64,000 nt of DNA from Ustilaginoidea virens. Lineage: Eukaryota; Ascomycota; Sordariomycetes; Hypocreales; Clavicipitaceae. Position 1 is the first letter of the stretch. Each line of letters starts with the position of its first letter. Made by a program: the position numbers and the translations under genes. The stretch lies in NCBI RefSeq assembly GCF_000687475.1, contig NC_057320.1, forward strand, positions 2,418,001 to 2,482,000, read 5' to 3'. The notes beneath the pieces are model-generated. The model was not told the DNA's origin, did no database searches, and saw nothing but the letters and a program-made list of their open reading frames with translations. Shown piece after piece: positions 60,484 to 64,000 of the stretch.

Positions 60484-61238
60484 GGAGACCTCGTGGAGAG
60501 TGGAAAGACTGCGCAAGTAAGGAGGGAGGACTTCCAAAATCGACCCTGCATGCAGCACGATCGATGTCTTTGACTTGTCTGTCTGCCGGACCCCCTTTGG
60601 GTGGGCTTGAGTGGTCCGCTTGTTTGGCAGTTATCGCGTCACGGTTGCATGTGCGGATACGAGGGGATAAATTGAGAGATGGCTTGGCAGTGTCAGTGTC
60701 GGAATCATGACCGAGTGCATCCGTGAGCGAACGAACAGCCGACAATCGCAATCGCAATGGGTTGCTTTTGGCGCTTTGCTGCGTGGCGTCCCGAGTGGCA
60801 AAAGTGGTTATTTTTTTGGCATTCGTCCATCAGCAAGAGCTGCTTCTTTTCTTGGTCTTCGTTTGGCGAGGCGTTTGCTGCTCCGACCAGACCCACACAA
60901 ACCACAAACATATGTGCCATACGGAGTACAGCTGTACAGATCCCTTTGTTTTACCGCCCGGCAGAACCACCTCTTGTGCGGCAGGCCAGCGGGCTTGGGG
61001 GGGGGGGGGGGGTGGTGCCCCCCCGGCAGCATAGTGGGAAGTCTTGGCAGCAACATGCGCCTGTGGTTCCAGTCAGTCAGTCACCAACTGGGTGCCTCCA
61101 GAAGTCTGGTTGAATGTAAGCCTCCAATTCGCTGCTGAGCCAACAACGCCTGCCCCCGAACATTTACTCAAAAAAACATCACCGAATAAGAACCGACCTA
61201 GTATCTCCCCGGTTTCCCAAGATCAATATCCAGTCAAA
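60484..61238. promoter_or_regulatory. Divergent promoter region between the Rtt103-like gene and clathrin light chain
   Basis: This 755-bp region separates two divergently transcribed genes. It has a repeated AATCGC/CAATCG motif at about 60738-60750 and a run of 16 G at 60997-61012 followed by a C run. Several overlapping open frames exist on both strands but none resembles a known protein. I regard it as shared regulatory and 5' UTR sequence. Confidence 0.6.
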
Positions 61239-62095
61239 ATGGCGGATCGATTCCCCTCTTTGGATGACTTTGATTCTGCAGGTCGGTGAATTGGAGTGCG
61301 ATAAGCCTAGCTTCGCCAGATATTCTAACCGTCTCTCACAGGCCAAATCGATGCGAAAGAGCCCGCTGCTGAGCCGTCAGCCGATGATTTCCTTGCCAGA
61401 GAGAAAGCTCTCTTGGGTGAAGACGCAAGCCAATTTGCGACGAGTCAGGATACCATAGCGCTTGCGGGACCAACCGACGACCTCCTAGAAACGAACGTTG
61501 CCGGAGATTCCACGTTTGAGACACAGTTTCCCGACCTTGCAAACCCATCCGTGGTATAGTCCAAATTTCTAACCTTTGGAGAAGGAAAAACTTACGAAAG
61601 CCGCCTAACAATATCTTCTAGGGTACCGCGGGTTTGCAAGGAAGCAGCTCTGTCACCGGTCCGTCTGTGAGCTACAATTCTGGATTTCAGGCTCAGGCTC
61701 AGGCTCAGGCTCTTGGGGACGAAGAAGAACCGGAGGTCATCAAGCAGTGGCGAGAGCAGCGCAATGCTCAAATTGCTAAAAGAGCAGAACAACTCGCCGC
61801 ACAGCGCGAAGAGACTATCAAGGAAGCCCAACAGAATATTGACGACTTTTACGACAACTACAACACGAAGAAGGAGAAGGGAATTGCCCAGACGAGAAAA
61901 GAGGCCGAGACGTTCCTTGCCAGCCACGAGGACATGGTATCCAGTGGAACGAGTTGGGATCGTATTGCCAAACTCGTGGACCTGAGTGGAAAAGGCACAA
62001 AGGGTGGCGCTGCAGCCTCTGGGAAAGAACGTTTTCGAGAAATGTTGGCAAGTTTGCGGAAGGATGAGAAGGCCCCAGGAGCTACAGGATATTGA
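61239..62095 (+). CDS. clc1: Clathrin light chain
   Basis: Light chain of the clathrin coat. It binds the clathrin heavy-chain hub and regulates lattice assembly on trans-Golgi and endocytic vesicles. Exons: 61239-61281, 61342-61553, 61622-62095, giving 242 aa, close to yeast Clc1 (233). It begins MADRFPSLDDFDSAGQIDA, an acidic N-terminus. Exon 2 carries DDFLAREKALLGED. Exon 3 has a short (QA)4 repeat (61689-61712) and then the signature region EEEPEVIKQWREQRN, starting near residue 118, followed by a long charged helix for heavy-chain binding and a conserved WDRIAKLVDLS near the C-terminus. Intron 1 uses a less usual GTCGGT donor and has a TTCTAACC branch site. The intron 2 donor could be GTATAG at 61554 (chosen) or GTGGTA at 61551, a one-Val difference. 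Confidence 0.95.
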
Positions 62096-62401
62096 TCCAT
62101 CAGTATGATGTTCAGCTAGCACAGGCGAGCTCTGGTTAATTTTGCTTTTCAGTACAGCAACACGATTCAAGCCATGTATGTCCTCTCTGAGCGGAGTCTA
62201 TGGGCGATTCGAGAGGCAGGCACAATGTAACAAAATCAGTTCACTTCCCACATACAATCTTCTGTAGAGCGGGAGCAGTATCTCCATCCAAGCCGAGACA
62301 TGCACAGCTGTAATAGCACTGATCTTTATTAACTCGAACCGTTCCATGGGCTGGCCTGTGGCCGCCTCTACCTCGCATGGCAACTGAAAACCACCGTCTC
62401 C
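62096..62401. other. Convergent intergenic region
   Basis: 3' flanks of clathrin light chain and the Cox7-like gene. No gene or distinctive motif is seen. Confidence 0.6.
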
Positions 62402-62852
62402 TTACTCCTTCCCAAACCAGGTATTGTGACCAGTAATCTTACGTCCAGCGGCGTACATTGTGGCTAGAGCAGGTTAGTTTTGGCCATGGAAATGCCAATC
62501 GGAGCGGCATACCTCCGAAGCTGCCCCATAAAACAATTAGATAAGGAGTCATGTACCATCGGCTTCGGGAACCCTGCTGTCGCGTCAGCATGTCCATTGA
62601 GGCCGGCGAGGTCGGCTGTTCATCAACCAAGACGCACGATCATCCAGAGGCGAGTGTGAGCCTTGTATGCCTGCTGGTAGAATCTCTGGTGCTCGGGCAC
62701 CTTGTTCTTGGCATCGATGATACTTTGTTCAGGTCAGCAGTTGAATGAGCAAGGTCCAGGTTGCGCAGGGAAAAGTCATTTGGGACGATGATAGGTGGTG
62801 ATCAAGGCGGCACGAGAGCATTGCATTGGGCGTGCGTCAGAACTGACCCCAT
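62402..62852 (-). CDS. cox7: Cytochrome c oxidase subunit VIIa (Cox7-like)
   Basis: A small nuclear-encoded subunit of respiratory complex IV in the mitochondrial inner membrane. Minus-strand exons: 62848-62852, 62638-62722, 62513-62573, 62402-62463; the join is in frame and gives 70 aa. The first coding exon is only ATGGG. The protein reads MGIIDAKNKVPEHQRFYQQ, then THTRLW-like sequence (AHTRLWMI), then SRSRWYMTPYL and one membrane helix (LIVLWGSFGATMYAAG), ending GHNTWFGKE. This is the fungal Cox7/VIIa pattern as I recall it. Intron branch sites CTGAC and CTAAC are present and introns are 125, 64 and 49 nt. The intron 2 acceptor is CAGCAG, so one extra Gln is possible. The first exon rests on frame and the CAAAATGG context and is the least certain part. 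No single frame longer than about 30 codons covers the gene. Confidence 0.83.
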
Positions 62853-63233
62853 TTTGAAGTATCTGATTCGAAACGGCGATGACTCTTGCAACAGAGGCGA
62901 TTACTGCGGTAGTCCGTGGCGAGGAGTCGAAAAAGGAAGTCGTCGAAAAATATTTGTACGCGCAAATGAGTATGGACTCTGCCGTCGGTGGTTGACTTGA
63001 AAGGCACGACAATCTTGATGACTCAGCGACACTAGGCTGAAACCATTTTGACCAGTGGCCGACCACGTGCAGCCCGCCGCCTCCCAATCTGCTTGCTAAA
63101 TAAGTAATTTGATCATGAAGAAGGCTTTCAATCTCGCCGCAAAATACAAATCCCACCCATCTGGTCTCATTTTGGTCCTCCAGAAAACGCAGCGAGTGAT
63201 TTTATAGATTTTGCCTTATGCGGTCTCTTGGTA
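62853..63233. promoter_or_regulatory. Divergent promoter region between the Cox7-like and PPR-like genes
   Basis: This 381-bp region lies between two divergent genes that both look mitochondrial. A minus-strand open frame across it (62776-63156) runs through the Cox7 first exon and shows no family features. I see no clear TATA box. Confidence 0.5.
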
Positions 63234-63470
63234 ATGCGAAGATCGGAGCTGACACTTCGTCATTTGGCAAATATCAACCGAATCACTGCTGCAGGGCCGG
63301 GAATCTTTGGAGAGCATCTTCTCAAACCAGACCAGCATCTCCCTGCCTCGGCATGCCATTCAACTGCATTGGGCATACCGATCTGTCATCCTTTCATTTC
63401 CGAAACACTGTTGAAGACGTCAGCATCACCTTGGTCGACCGAACTCTCCGTTTGTAACTCAGGGTTCCCA

Positions 63471-63504
<34 letters not shown>

Positions 63505-64000
63505 GATGGAACAAACAGCTCTCTAAAGGGAGCAATTGTAAGCGCCAACTCATGACATCGGCCGCACAACGACGTTCGAGTTCGAATAGAAATCCAGTAC
63601 AGGACTTGAGGAAAGAACTTGACCTGGCGCTGCAGGCAGCCTGTCCTGCTGCGTGGCTGGATTTCCTCAAACCCATCCGCCGCAGCCAGGGTTACGATGG
63701 GATATGGGAGCTGTTTGAGTATTTACTGGAGAGCGGAAGAATAGATGTACTCAGTCGAAGCGATGCACAATTGCTCCGTGATGAAATCTTGACCGCTGCC
63801 TTGAGCATCGATTCCCGCCTGACTTCTCTTGTCGATTCGGCGCTTCGTCTTCTCACCCAGTCGGGCTTTTCCTGGCCAGGGTTATACCAGAAAGTCATGC
63901 ATTACAAGCTCGAAAATGACAAGTTTGAAGACAGCCTTCGATGGCATCTAGCTCTTGTGCCAAAGTTTCCCCCGTCGATGGATGTGTTTGGGGCCTTGCT
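63234..64000 (+). CDS. Probable mitochondrial PPR-like protein, 5' part (runs off window)
   Basis: A plus-strand frame open from the ATG at 63234 to the window end covers at least 255 codons without a stop. The N-terminus (MRRSELTLRHLANINRI) is basic, with no acidic residue apart from one Glu in its first 30 residues, as in mitochondrial presequences. A run of 11 Ser coded by TCG repeats (63471-63503) follows, then a basic SSSNRN segment. The folded part begins near DLRKELDLALQAACPAAW, with GYDGIWELFEYLLESG and helix-pair segments such as LYQKVMHYKLEND. These resemble fungal pentatricopeptide-type proteins that act on mitochondrial RNA. I infer the class from this pattern only. An inner ATG at 63552 is an alternative start. 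The 3' part is missing. Confidence 0.62.

Noticed and set aside
60467..61138. Frames of 71-143 codons between the Rtt103-like gene and clathrin light chain
   Set aside because: They are mutually overlapping on both strands, low in complexity (Gly/Pro from the G run) and located in a divergent promoter.
62776..63156. 126-codon minus-strand frame
   Set aside because: It reads across the Cox7 first exon and intron and the promoter. The spliced Cox7 model explains the coding signal better.
63386..63676. 96-codon minus-strand frame with poly-Asp
   Set aside because: It is the antisense of the (TCG)11 serine run in the PPR-like gene, whose plus-strand frame is open much further.

Overview
The window looks like the genome of a filamentous ascomycete (Pezizomycotina, probably Sordariomycetes; genus not determinable). 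Genes on the right have short GT..AG introns of about 49-125 nt with CTAAC/CTGAC-type branch sites. The left 54 kb is an AT-rich block of retrotransposons full of C-to-T and G-to-A changes, seen as in-frame TAG/TAA where relatives have Gln or Trp. That pattern is what repeat-induced point mutation (RIP) leaves behind.

Left block, 1 to about 54.3 kb. There is no intact host gene. Most of the block can be resolved as a nest of insertions dated by 5-bp target duplications (TSDs). The oldest layer is one LINE (plus strand, Tad/I-like), seen in three pieces: 22242-23557, 41525-43663 and 52220 to about 52.9 kb. Three copies of one Ty1/copia family (A) split it: A1 (plus, 5' end outside the window, ends 22241), A2 (minus, 23558-41524, TSD CTAAC) and A3 (minus, 43664-52219, TSD ATTCC). 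Into A1 went a solo LTR of A (3141-4605), which itself carries a solo LTR of family B (3450-4014), and copia C (minus, 4982-20066, TSD AGTAA). C was split by copia D (minus, 10000-17489, TSD CTAAG). A second D copy ends at 594. Into A2 went chromovirus E (Ty3/gypsy, plus, 27186-39223, TSD CTTAC), which received copia B (plus, 32558-37247, TSD CTATC). Into A3 went a solo LTR of C (49781-50484, TSD GGCTC) and a 577-bp miniature LTR element F (46897-47473, TSD ATAAT) that carries tRNA-like boxes.

Boundary and gene-rich part, about 54.4-64 kb. Base composition becomes normal near 54.4 kb and five conserved housekeeping genes follow. They are the TFIIIC subunit Sfc4/Tfc4 (plus, 5 exons, 54858-57997), an Rtt103-like CTD-interaction-domain protein (minus, 4 exons, 59087-60483), clathrin light chain (plus, 3 exons, 61239-62095), cytochrome c oxidase subunit VIIa/Cox7 (minus, 4 exons with a 5-nt first coding exon, 62402-62852), and the 5' part of a probable mitochondrial PPR-like protein (plus, from 63234, running off the window). 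The genes alternate in strand, giving convergent 3' ends and two divergent promoters (60484-61238 and 62853-63233). They act in Pol III transcription, Pol II termination, vesicle coats and mitochondrial function, and do not form a pathway cluster.

Exon structures were built by hand from splice signals, frame continuity and remembered family conservation. No search was run. I saw no CRISPR array, intact tRNA/rRNA gene, secondary-metabolite cluster or clear new defence system. The least ordinary items are element F, the extra 1.8 kb in chromovirus E, and the enzyme-less copia B.
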